Positions 26,141 through 34,522 of a stretch of 41,616 nt of DNA are shown one piece after another. The notes under the pieces are model-generated. The model worked only from the letters and a program-made list of their open reading frames with translations, searched no databases and had not been told where the DNA came from. The DNA comes from JAWKTT01 sp041398965 (GTDB taxonomy: Bacteria; Planctomycetota; Planctomycetia; Planctomycetales; Planctomycetaceae), in NCBI GenBank assembly GCA_041398965.1, contig JAWKTT010000037.1:1-41616 (forward strand), written 5' to 3'. The stretch's first letter is position 1, and the number at the start of each line of letters is the position of its first letter. The position numbers were made by a program, and so were the translations under genes.

Positions 26141-26192
26141 GTCGTCTTTCGCTCCGCGAAAGAAACGTCCCTTTCGCGGAGCGAAAGGCGAC
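26141..26192. repeat. 22-8-22 bp palindrome (copy A)
   Basis: Two 22-bp arms reading TTTCGCTCCGCGAAAG at their core face each other over an 8-bp loop; only one mismatch (a G-T pair) between arms. A second copy with the same arm and loop lengths but another loop is at 38349-38400. Confidence 0.8.
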
Positions 26193-26284
26193 AGTCATTA
26201 CCCGAACAATCCTTTTCGCCTGACGCTCCCACTCCCCTGACACAGGGAGCTGACGCTCTCCGCTCGCCTTGTCTTGGGCGTCGA

Positions 26285-27646
26285 TCACTTCAGGGCGGGG
26301 GTGACGACTTGGCCTTCGGCTGTCGGGAAGTCGATATTGAGAAGTCGGGCGATGGTCGGTACGAGGTCGATGTTCTCGACGGTGTCGATCGTTTTTCCTT
26401 CGTGAACAGACGCCCCAGAGGCGATAAACGTTGCCAGCATCTTCGGGTTTGTCGAGAGAAAGCCGTGCGTGGCAAGCGTCGCTTCACTCTTGACGACGTA
26501 GTCATCGCCAGTCGCGGTCCCACTAAAACCGTATCCATCTTTGGCGACCAGAATGAGGTCGGCCATCTGCGGGTATTCGCGAGGTTGAGGCAGTCCGTAC
26601 TTCGCGAAGTCGTCAGGAGTGAGGATCGCCTCGATCCCTTCGCGGTCCTTAAAGAGGTCGATAATCTGTTGTCGCTGCTCGTCGAGATCGTTCGGGACTG
26701 TGAGATAGAGCATGCCGATTCCCCCTTCGGGAACGACCTGAGCGCGGGCCGTCGTGATAGCTGTGCCAGTCACCGTTAATAAATCGGCTTGACGCAAAAC
26801 AACATTAGGTTGCAACGTCTTCGGGATCATCATGAAGCCATGATCTGAGACGATAAAGACCGTCGTTTGCTCCCGAATTCCGGCTGCATCGATCGCCTCT
26901 AAGACATCGCGAACCAGAGTGTCCGCCAGTGCCACCGCTGTATATCCCGCCCCCGTTTGCGGGCCGTACTTATGATGCGTTCCGTCGACGTTCAGAGCAT
27001 GAAATAACACGAGGTTCGGTTTTTGAGTTCGGATGCTGAAACAGACGGCATCGGTCCAGATACGATCCCGAGCCGGTCCGCTTCGTTTGTTGAAGTTCTT
27101 AATGTCATCATCTGTCAGCAAACCTTCCGCCTTCATTCCCTCGATCAACTGCGGCGTGGTGTAGTCAAACGCCTCGGGGACATCGGGGAAATTGGCGACC
27201 AGACCGGTCGCATTGCGAGTGCAAGGCCAGTTGATGGCAGCGGTCGTCAGTCCGGACTGATCGAGGACATCATAAATCGTGACGGCTCGAATGAGGTCTT
27301 GCTTATCCTTGCGAGGGTCGACCTTAACCGGCAAACCTAATCCAGTCCGCTCCAACACACCATTGAAGAGCACCCCATGCTTCTCGGGACGTACGCCAGT
27401 GGTCAGCGACGTATGATTTGGCCAGGTGACCGAGGGATTCGAGACGATCATCCCCTTCGCCCGTACCCCGTTCGCGGCGAGTCGCCGAATCGTCGGCATC
27501 GAAGCCGCTGGATCGTCAAACAAACTCGCCGGCAACCCATCAATACAGATCACCACCACATGCCGATCCTTCGCCGGCCCGTCACACAAGGCCACAACAG
27601 GAGTGAACAACATTCCCAACACAAACACGATTCGCGAAAGACTCAT
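26285..27646 (-). CDS. Secreted alkaline-phosphatase-superfamily phosphodiesterase (NPP-like)
   Basis: 453 residues with a signal peptide (MSLSRIVFVLGMLFTPVVALCDG). The nucleotide pyrophosphatase/phosphodiesterase pattern is complete: metal-binding VVVICIDGLPASLF, nucleophile Thr in SNPSVTWPNHTSLTTG, second metal ligands in NVDGTHHKYG, SDHGFMMIP and the late ATHGFLS. Such enzymes cleave phosphodiester or pyrophosphate bonds outside the cytoplasm with two zinc ions; planctomycetes have many of unknown substrate. It is divergent from metH across 245 bp in which I see no riboswitch. Confidence 0.88.
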   Translation of the reverse strand: MSLSRIVFVLGMLFTPVVALCDGPAKDRHVVVICIDGLPASLFDDPAASMPTIRRLAANGVRAKGMIVSNPSVTWPNHTSLTTGVRPEKHGVLFNGVLERTGLGLPVKVDPRKDKQDLIRAVTIYDVLDQSGLTTAAINWPCTRNATGLVANFPDVPEAFDYTTPQLIEGMKAEGLLTDDDIKNFNKRSGPARDRIWTDAVCFSIRTQKPNLVLFHALNVDGTHHKYGPQTGAGYTAVALADTLVRDVLEAIDAAGIREQTTVFIVSDHGFMMIPKTLQPNVVLRQADLLTVTGTAITTARAQVVPEGGIGMLYLTVPNDLDEQRQQIIDLFKDREGIEAILTPDDFAKYGLPQPREYPQMADLILVAKDGYGFSGTATGDDYVVKSEATLATHGFLSTNPKMLATFIASGASVHEGKTIDTVENIDLVPTIARLLNIDFPTAEGQVVTPALK

Positions 27647-27891
27647 GATCCACTCCCATCAAAGTTTGCGATACGACTCCGCCCCATAGTCGGTTGCGTC
27701 CCTCGATTGTCAAGCAACCCACCCCCGAAGCAGTACCCAGTTGCTGGAGACTGGACTCCAATGAGTGGGGGAAGAGACTCAAGCGGTTGTAAATTGCTGG
27801 CGGGCCGCGACAATTGGGGGCCGGGTTGAGTTGGGCGGTCGTTGAAGCCGCTTTGTTGCTTGACCGTCATACTTCATAGAACGCTGTATTC

Positions 27892-30800
27892 ATGACTGAC
27901 ACGACCGAACTTCTGCACGACATCCTTTCGCGACGTATTCTGCTCCTGGATGGGGCGATGGGGTCGTTGATTCATGGGTTTGAACCAACCGAAGCCGATT
28001 ATCGGGGGGAAAGGTTTCGGGATCATGCGATTGACCTGAAGAATGCGTCGGACGTTCTCGTTCTCACGCGGCCCGACATCATCACGAACATTCATCGACA
28101 GTATCTTGATGCGGGGTCGGACATCATCGAGACGAACACCTTCAACGCCAATACCGTCTCGCTCGACGAGTTTGGATTGGGGGATGTGGTGCGTGAGATC
28201 AACCGGACTGGGGCCGAGTTGGCGAAGCAACTGGCGGTCGAGTTCACCGAGCGCAATCCTGACAAGCCCCGGTTTGTGGCGGGGTCGATTGGGCCGACGA
28301 AGGTTCAGTTGTCGTTCAATGCCGATAAGCCGGGCTTTCGACCGGTCACCTTTGACGAAATGGTCGACTCGTATGCGGAACAGGTTCACGGGCTGCTGGA
28401 TGGCGGGGTCGATCTCCTGCTCCCGGAGACGTCGTTTGACACCCTCAATATGAAGTCGTGTCTGTTTGCGATTCAGCGGGTCTTCGAGGAACGTCAGGCA
28501 TCGGTGCCGGTGATGGTGAGTTGCACGATTTTTGACGGTGGTCGGACGCTGACGGCTCAGACGCTCGAAGCGTTTCTGACGTCGGTCGAGCACTTTCCGA
28601 TGTTTAGCGTCGGCCTCAACTGCGCGCTCGGCCCGGCAGAGATTCGCCCCTTTGCAGAAGTGGTTCATGAACGCTCGGGGTGCTATGTCAGCTGCTATCC
28701 GAACGCGGGGATGCCCGATGGATTTGGTGGCTTCAAGTCGAACCCGAGCGAGTTCTCCGGCATCCTTGGTGGGTTTGCAAAAGAGGGATGGGTCAACATT
28801 GTTGGGGGTTGCTGCGGGACGACGCCGGAGTATATCCGGGCGTTATCACAGGCAATTGAAGCGGGTCAGCCGCGCCGTCGACCGACCCTTGCACGCACGT
28901 CGAGCTACTCGGGGGGACAACTTGTCGAACTGACTCCCGAGTCCAACTTCATGATGGTCGGTGAGCGAACCAACGTCACAGGCTCGCGAAAGTTTGCGAG
29001 GCTCATCAAGGAACAACAGTTTGAAGAAGCGGTCGCCATCGCCATTGAACAGGTGCAAGGTGGGGCGAATGTGATCGACGTCAATATGGACGAAGGGTTG
29101 CTTGATGGTCCCGTCGAGATGGCCCGGTTCCTCAATCTTCTGGCCGACGAGCCCGACGTTTCGCCGACGCCGGTAATGGTCGACTCGTCTGATTTTCGAG
29201 TCATCGAAGCGGGACTGAAATGCCTCGCAGGGAAGGGGATTGTCAACTCGATCTCGCTTAAGGAGGGTGAAGAGAAGTTTCTCGAACAGGCCCGCATTGT
29301 CCGTCGATACGGAGCAGCCGTCGTTGTCATGGCGTTCGACGAAGTGGGGCAAGCCGTCACAGCCGACGAGAAGGTTCGTATCTGCAAGAGAGCCTACACG
29401 ATCCTGACGGAACAAGTCGGATTTCCGCCGGAGGATATTATTTTTGATGCGAATATCCTGACGGTGGGGACAGGGATGGAAGAACATAATGATTACGCCG
29501 TCGCCTTCTTTGATGCCGTGAAACGAATTAAGGCGGAATGTCCCGGTGCGAAAACGTCGGGCGGGGTGAGTAATGTGTCGTTCTCGTTTCGGGGGAACGA
29601 TGTGGTCCGTGAAGCGATGAATGCGTGCTTCCTGTATCACGCGATCGCAGCGGGTCTCGACATGGGGATCGTCAACGCGGGGCAACTCGAAGTTTACGAC
29701 GAGATCGAGCCGAAGCTGCGAGACCTCATTGAAGACGTGCTACTCAATCGGCATCCCGAGGCGACAGAACGATTGATCGAATATGCCGACGAGATCAAAG
29801 CCCGAACCGGTGGCGGCAAGAGAAAGTCGGAAGCAGAATTGCAGGAATGGCGAAATGGGAGTATTGAAGCCCGATTGCAACATGCACTCCTTAAGGGGAT
29901 TGACACCTATATTGTCGAAGACACCGAAGAGGCCCGGCTGAAATATGGGCGACCGCTCAATGTTATTCAAGGCCCGCTCATGGACGGCATGAGTGTGGTT
30001 GGCGAACTGTTCGGGCAAGGAAAAATGTTCCTCCCGCAAGTAGTCAAGTCCGCCCGCGTGATGAAGAAAGCGGTCGCGTACTTAGAACCGTTCATGGAAG
30101 CCGAACGTCTCGCCGCAGCGGAAGCTGAGCCAAAGGAACCAGCAACAAAGCCCCTGGAAGGTGTCGAAGGGACACCATCAGCGCTATTAGCCCCTGATTC
30201 CGCGCGTGGAACCATCGTCCTTGCAACCGTTAAGGGGGATGTGCATGACATCGGCAAAAATATCGTCGGTGTTGTGTTGCGGTGTAACAATTTTCATGTG
30301 ATTGATTTAGGGGTGATGGTTCCGGCCGATAAGATTTTGCAGACGGCGATTGAAAATAATGCGGACATTATCGGGCTGTCGGGCTTAATCACGCCTTCCC
30401 TGGAAGAGATGGTCCACGTCGCCAGGGAGATGGAACGGCGGGAGTTTAAGGTCCCGTTGCTGATTGGCGGGGCGACGACGTCGGCTAAACACACTGCGGT
30501 CAAGATTGCGCCGAAGTACAGGGAACCGGTGGTTCATGTTAAGGATGCATCGCTGTCGGTCCCTGCGGTGGAGAAGCTGATTGATGCCGAGAATAAAGGT
30601 GCGTATATCGACAAAGTGCGCGAAGATCAACAGCGAGACCGGGACTCATTTAGTGGTCGCAACTCCCGTAAGCTCGTGTCGTACAAGGAAGCCTGTGAGA
30701 GACGTTTTCAGACTGATTGGTCGAGTGTCGATATCCCAAGGCCATCGTTTGTGGGGTTGAAAAGTATCGAAGACATGGACCTGAATGTCTTGAGGAAGTA

Positions 30801-32016
30801 CATCGACTGGTCGCCATTCTTTATGACATGGGAATTAAAAGGGAAGTATCCCCTTATCTTTGAAGACTCTGCCGTTGGAGAAGAAGCAAAGAAACTTTAT
30901 CAAGACGCCAACCAATTGCTCGATCGCATCATCGCCGAAAAACTATTGACCGCGAAAGGGGTCTATGGATTCTTTCCAGCCGAATCGGTCGGTGATGATA
31001 TTGTCGTGCGTGATGCTCCACAGATCGCGTGTGGGGCGAAACAGGGTGATGTGTCCGACTCGTCAATGTCACCGTCACCTTCGTCATTAAATATCGACCA
31101 CGAAGCGACGTTCCGTGCGTACCTTAAGACGCAGAAGCAAGGTCTCAACCGAGATCGGCAAGGGGTGCTCAACGCTGTCTTGCAAAGCGGTCCAAACTTC
31201 TCGGCATCGCAGGTGATCGACGCGATCAAGGATCGCAACCGAGGGAAGTCGGTCTCTCGCCGGGATGTGTATGAAGCGTTACGCCAACTCACGGAAGCGG
31301 GGGTGATCACGACCAACGGCCTAACAGGGGATGACGCTCGTTACACTCTTTCCTACGGATCTGCCGCCTCATCGAAGCCCGCACCGGCGACAGTCGGGAG
31401 GCTAACATTTCCGATGTTGCGTCAACAGTGGGAACGCGAGGGGCAGAAAGACTTCCGCTCGTTAGCCGACTACATCGCTCCGCAGGGGGCGGGGCGGGAA
31501 GATTACATCGGTGCATTCGCGGTCTCGACCGGCTTCGGGTGTGATGAACTCTGTGCAGCGTTTGATGCGGAACATGACGACTACAATTCCATCATGGCGA
31601 AAGCCCTCGCCGACCGTTTAGCTGAGGCATTCGCCGAATACCTGCATCACCTGGTGAGGACCGAAGTCTGGGGTTATGAATCGCCCGAAGAGTATGATGT
31701 CGACTCTTTGATTAACGAGTCCTATCGCGGCATCCGTCCCGCCTTTGGCTACCCCGCCTGTCCCGATCATACGCCGAAAGCAACACTCTGGAAACTCCTG
31801 GATGCGGAGAAGAACACGGGGATTAAACTGACCGAGTCGTTTGCCATGTGGCCTGCGGCTTCGGTGAGTGGACTCTACTTCGCCCACCCCGAGTCCCGCT
31901 ATTTTGCCGTCGACCGCCTGACGAAAGACCAAGTCGAAGACTATGCCCCCCGTGCCAGCCTGACAGTTTCAGAGGCCGAACGCTGGCTTGCCCCCAACCT
32001 GGGCTATGATAACTGA
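27892..32016 (+). CDS. metH: Cobalamin-dependent methionine synthase with an inserted Fur-like winged-helix domain
   Basis: 1374 residues, about 125 longer than usual. Order: homocysteine-binding domain (LLLDGAMGSLI; zinc Cys in GLNCALGP and GGCCGTTPE), folate domain (VGERTNVTGSRKFARLI, about 355), cap and B12-binding domain with the cobalt His in VKGDVHDIGKN (about 780), then the SAM-binding activation domain (1020-1374; LADYIAPQGAG, YIGAFAVSTGFG). Between residues about 1042 and 1168 lies an insert, whose part 1072-1140 reads like a Fur-family N-terminal domain: FRAYLKTQKQGLNRDRQGVL, SGPNFSASQVIDAI, SRRDVYEALRQLTEAGVI. It makes methionine from homocysteine. Start ATG 27892 is well placed; no B12 box seen upstream. 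Confidence 0.95.
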   Translation: MTDTTELLHDILSRRILLLDGAMGSLIHGFEPTEADYRGERFRDHAIDLKNASDVLVLTRPDIITNIHRQYLDAGSDIIETNTFNANTVSLDEFGLGDVVREINRTGAELAKQLAVEFTERNPDKPRFVAGSIGPTKVQLSFNADKPGFRPVTFDEMVDSYAEQVHGLLDGGVDLLLPETSFDTLNMKSCLFAIQRVFEERQASVPVMVSCTIFDGGRTLTAQTLEAFLTSVEHFPMFSVGLNCALGPAEIRPFAEVVHERSGCYVSCYPNAGMPDGFGGFKSNPSEFSGILGGFAKEGWVNIVGGCCGTTPEYIRALSQAIEAGQPRRRPTLARTSSYSGGQLVELTPESNFMMVGERTNVTGSRKFARLIKEQQFEEAVAIAIEQVQGGANVIDVNMDEGLLDGPVEMARFLNLLADEPDVSPTPVMVDSSDFRVIEAGLKCLAGKGIVNSISLKEGEEKFLEQARIVRRYGAAVVVMAFDEVGQAVTADEKVRICKRAYTILTEQVGFPPEDIIFDANILTVGTGMEEHNDYAVAFFDAVKRIKAECPGAKTSGGVSNVSFSFRGNDVVREAMNACFLYHAIAAGLDMGIVNAGQLEVYDEIEPKLRDLIEDVLLNRHPEATERLIEYADEIKARTGGGKRKSEAELQEWRNGSIEARLQHALLKGIDTYIVEDTEEARLKYGRPLNVIQGPLMDGMSVVGELFGQGKMFLPQVVKSARVMKKAVAYLEPFMEAERLAAAEAEPKEPATKPLEGVEGTPSALLAPDSARGTIVLATVKGDVHDIGKNIVGVVLRCNNFHVIDLGVMVPADKILQTAIENNADIIGLSGLITPSLEEMVHVAREMERREFKVPLLIGGATTSAKHTAVKIAPKYREPVVHVKDASLSVPAVEKLIDAENKGAYIDKVREDQQRDRDSFSGRNSRKLVSYKEACERRFQTDWSSVDIPRPSFVGLKSIEDMDLNVLRKYIDWSPFFMTWELKGKYPLIFEDSAVGEEAKKLYQDANQLLDRIIAEKLLTAKGVYGFFPAESVGDDIVVRDAPQIACGAKQGDVSDSSMSPSPSSLNIDHEATFRAYLKTQKQGLNRDRQGVLNAVLQSGPNFSASQVIDAIKDRNRGKSVSRRDVYEALRQLTEAGVITTNGLTGDDARYTLSYGSAASSKPAPATVGRLTFPMLRQQWEREGQKDFRSLADYIAPQGAGREDYIGAFAVSTGFGCDELCAAFDAEHDDYNSIMAKALADRLAEAFAEYLHHLVRTEVWGYESPEEYDVDSLINESYRGIRPAFGYPACPDHTPKATLWKLLDAEKNTGIKLTESFAMWPAASVSGLYFAHPESRYFAVDRLTKDQVEDYAPRASLTVSEAERWLAPNLGYDN

Positions 32017-32040
32017 AAAACAGGAGTCAAGGGACTAATC

Positions 32041-32175
32041 CAGCAGCCCGTTGAAAAACGGCCGTGGGTCAGATTGTCTAATCTGACAAGAGCATCTCGA
32101 ACCTTATTTCCGAGACATCACACGGCACCATGTCAGGCTCGACAATCTGACCTGCGTTTTCGATCAGGCTGCTGA
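32041..32175. repeat. 135-bp long-inverted-repeat element, copy 1
   Basis: Arms start CAGCAGCCCGTTGAAAAACG and, read in reverse complement from the other end, CAGCAGCCTGATCGAAAACG. They continue inward to a perfect 11-bp pair (GTCAGATTGTC with GACAATCTGAC). The middle carries GAGCATCTCG and ACGGCACC, shared with two other copies at 40788-40924 and 41156-41292. It lies 24 bp after metH. Confidence 0.8.
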
Positions 32176-32303
32176 GGGAATTGGTCAGCCGAGGTGTCTT
32201 AAAACGACGTCTTCGGGATTTGTTGGCATTTCTTGAACCTGCGGGAAAGGCCCGACGAAGTGGCATGGAGAGGTTGCGTGGTAAACTTGTCATCCGTGTA
32301 TGG

Positions 32304-33140
32304 CTACTTGTTGGCGTAGCGAAACGCGCCAACGAATGTCAGTGGAGATTTTGCGTTCGGCTTCCCTTTGTTTCGACTATATCCGGCCCCGTCCAAGGTA
32401 TAAAAAGGAGGGGCTACGGAATAATCGAGGTCATAGGCGACGACGACAAGAGTTCCCGTCGATATGCCGGCTGCTTTCGCTGCTGCGGTTGCAGGCTTCG
32501 CGAATAACTTACCGCCGGTCCAGCCATTGAGTAGCTTGTCCACCGACTGTGGCACGGAGTGTGACTCGTGAAATAGAAAGTCGTGGTCGTAAGAGAGTTT
32601 CCAATCGCGACCGAATCGCGACAGGGGTTGATCCTCGGGACCATTTTTCTTGTACACTTCTTCCATATATGAATCGGCCGATGACTTGTCGGCTGTCGTC
32701 CCGATCCATACTGAAGCCCAGCCCTTTTGTTCTAGTGCCTTCCCATCTTTTAGATTTGGATGACGCAGAGGCACATTTGTTCCATATTCAAACGCGCCGA
32801 GGAATCTCAGCGGGGCTTTGACCGCTAGCCAGTTCGTAGTATCGATCTTCTTAGCGAGCCGGTTTGGAGCATAGATGACCTTAACCGCGTTGAGCGAGCT
32901 GGCCCCCTTCTTACCCTTAAGTTGCTCGAGTACGGCATCAAGGTAGCCAGCGGAGTAGTACAGCCGCTCCATCGCATTTCGTAACGACTCATTGGGAGCA
33001 CGAAAGGTTTCGATGTACGAGCCGCTGCAACTCATCGGATAATCCACCCGGAACGGGCATTTGGCTGCGCTGTGGTTGGCGTACTTCTTGAATTCCCGGT
33101 CGTTGTCGAATGTGCCGACCCAAACAAAGGCGGTATTCAT
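32304..33140 (-). CDS. Tandem Imm22-like (DUF4284) protein
   Basis: 278 residues from ATG 33140 (MNTAFVWVGTF), with GAGGA just upstream. The second half reads ASVWIGTTADKSSADSYMEE, then GRDWKLSYDHDFLFHESHSV and VDKLLNGW, the layout of the Imm22 immunity-protein family (VWIG...Y...FG.DF...DEDF...LL). The N-terminal half repeats the VWVGTFDNDREFKKY part, and both halves end alike (APLRFLGAFEYGTN and SPLTFVGAFRYANK), so the protein is an internal duplication. No polymorphic toxin gene is next to it. Role in immunity is therefore unproven. It is flanked by a repeat element and a coiled-coil gene. Confidence 0.6.
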   Translation of the reverse strand: MNTAFVWVGTFDNDREFKKYANHSAAKCPFRVDYPMSCSGSYIETFRAPNESLRNAMERLYYSAGYLDAVLEQLKGKKGASSLNAVKVIYAPNRLAKKIDTTNWLAVKAPLRFLGAFEYGTNVPLRHPNLKDGKALEQKGWASVWIGTTADKSSADSYMEEVYKKNGPEDQPLSRFGRDWKLSYDHDFLFHESHSVPQSVDKLLNGWTGGKLFAKPATAAAKAAGISTGTLVVVAYDLDYSVAPPFYTLDGAGYSRNKGKPNAKSPLTFVGAFRYANK

Positions 33141-33476
33141 ATCGTCCTCACAGGGTGTTTTACGGAGAAATGCGAGTTGAGTCATGCCACCAGCTTCCCA
33201 GTGGCGACGAGAGATTGGCCTGTTCCAAGTTGCCCAACATCGAGGTTGGGATCGCTGAATTGTGGGAGTGCATTGCCTTGTAACAGTTTACCTCCCTGTG
33301 GGTTTTTTGAGGAGGGTGGTGGGGGCTGGGGGCGATTGTCAGGTGTGGGATTGTGAGCGATTCCTGCGTGTTTGGGAGTCTTTCATGAGTAGAATGGAGG
33401 TGGAACATCGGTTCGACAAGTCGCCGATGGAGGCTTGGTCGAACTGGCGGTGAAACAGGCTTTGGGAGATGGTGAA
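33141..33476. other. 336-bp divergent intergenic region
   Basis: Between the Imm22-like gene and the coiled-coil gene. It is G/T-rich (GGAGGGTGGTGGGGGCTGG near 33311-33330). A 22-codon frame (33385-33453, MSRMEVEHRF...) ends shortly before the next gene but has no supporting signal. No promoter consensus recognised. Confidence 0.3.
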
Positions 33477-34346
33477 ATGGCGAATGATGCGAATCTGACG
33501 AATCAGGAACTCCCGTTGGGGAGTCGGCTGTTGGGAACGCGTGGACTAACCTTCGTCCTCGCTCTCCTGCTGGGGGGCTTGTCCCTTCTTCCAAGGGCGA
33601 TTGGGGGGGATGTGGATTGGTTAGCGATCCATTGGGCGCGGGCGACCATGATTGCTCAACGCAATCGGATGATTGCGGAGATTCGGCAGGAGATCGCGGA
33701 GGCAACTGAGACGCTGAAGAAGATCGAGTCCGCAGGAGAGGCAACCGCAGTGGAGCTTGACCTGTTGGCTTCTCAGTTGGAGTCCCATGCTCGGGCGTTG
33801 AAGGAGATTCAATCGAACGCGAAAAGTAAGAGTCGAGAGATGTTGAAGATCGAACTCCGGATCATCGGCGAACAGGGCGGAAAGTCGGAATGGGCGAAGA
33901 AGGCGGATGCCATCGAGCAGGATCGCCTGAAGCTGGAAAAGGAGTTTCATCGTGTCTTAAGGTTGCCGAAGGACCTCAAGGAGGGGGACGATCTCGACAG
34001 CCATCGCTTGCATCACTTTGCCCGACTCTCCCCGGAACAGCGCAGCCAGCTTGATGCAGATGTCGAGTACAAGGAAGCGGAAAGAAAACTGATTGCCTCA
34101 TGTCGAGAGTTCTCCAGCTATGAACGTAAACTCTTCTCAGCCGACGCACAGTGGAAGAGCGCCAACGAAGACCGATTGGCCTTACATGAGGAAGAAGAAC
34201 GAAAGCGAGAGGCAAAGCGCCTCGATGGTATCGAGAATCGTGAAACGAAGAAGACGATGAAGACCCTTGCCGATCTCGCTGCACAGGCTCGAGCCACGAT
34301 CGCCGATGGCGAATCGCAACTTCGCGCCTTGTCGAGCGGTTGGTGA
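33477..34346 (+). CDS. Coiled-coil protein with N-terminal membrane or signal segment, function unknown
   Basis: About 289 residues from ATG 33477, with GGGAG about 10 bp upstream; an in-frame TTG 42 bp earlier is less likely. One hydrophobic segment (GLTFVLALLLGGLSLLPRAIGG, roughly 22-44) is either a signal peptide or anchor. The rest is Glu/Lys/Arg/Leu-rich and predicted almost fully helical, coiled coil (about 60-280), with no known motif. I do not recognise the family. Neighbours on either side are on the opposite strand. Confidence 0.6.
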   Translation: MANDANLTNQELPLGSRLLGTRGLTFVLALLLGGLSLLPRAIGGDVDWLAIHWARATMIAQRNRMIAEIRQEIAEATETLKKIESAGEATAVELDLLASQLESHARALKEIQSNAKSKSREMLKIELRIIGEQGGKSEWAKKADAIEQDRLKLEKEFHRVLRLPKDLKEGDDLDSHRLHHFARLSPEQRSQLDADVEYKEAERKLIASCREFSSYERKLFSADAQWKSANEDRLALHEEEERKREAKRLDGIENRETKKTMKTLADLAAQARATIADGESQLRALSSGW

Positions 34347-34454
34347 TGTGACTGTCTTGAGATGTCTGCGACCACTCAGGACATCTGTGGAAATCTGTTA
34401 CCAACTCTTGAGATGTTTACGCGACCATGCTGGGACAGGTCTCCCCCTTGCGGT

Positions 34455-34513
34455 TTGCAAGTGCCACTCGTGCGACGGAAAAGGGGGGCCGTCACACGAG
34501 TGGCCACGCAAGG
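34455..34513. terminator. Long hairpin between convergent coiled-coil gene and prfB
   Basis: The arms GTGCCACTCGTGCGACGG and CCGTCACACGAGTGGCCAC pair with few mismatches over a loop AAAAGGGGGG. It lies between two convergent genes and may serve as a terminator for both, though T-tracts are short; a REP-like origin is also possible. Confidence 0.5.
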
Positions 34514-34522
34514 CAATCGGGA

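Larger units (their letters stand above)
25986..26268. repeat. REP-like element interrupted by a 228-bp segment with 11-bp direct repeats
   Basis: The left part, from GGCGAGCG to TGACAC (25986-26015), and the right part, from CCCTGACACAGGGAGC to CGCTCGCC (to 26268), together match the complete copy at 20719-20773 when the middle is removed. TCCCCTGACAC is repeated on both sides (26005-26015 and 26233-26243). The segment between holds two other palindromes (26080-26100 and 26141-26192). No gene is seen in this 360-bp gap. Confidence 0.65.

Noticed and set aside
25986..26268. CRISPR-like array
   Set aside because: The repeats are palindromes of different families, not equal repeats with regular spacers.
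25949..26779. 276-codon plus-strand frame
   Set aside because: Crosses the palindromic repeats and the antisense of the phosphodiesterase gene.
27647..27891. Cobalamin or SAM riboswitch before metH
   Set aside because: I searched for a B12-box-like segment and SAM-type stems and saw none; a covariance search would settle it.
27874..28668. 264-codon minus-strand frame
   Set aside because: Antisense of the metH N-terminal domain.
33385..33453. 22-codon leader frame before the coiled-coil gene
   Set aside because: No ribosome binding site and no regulatory feature such as repeated codons.
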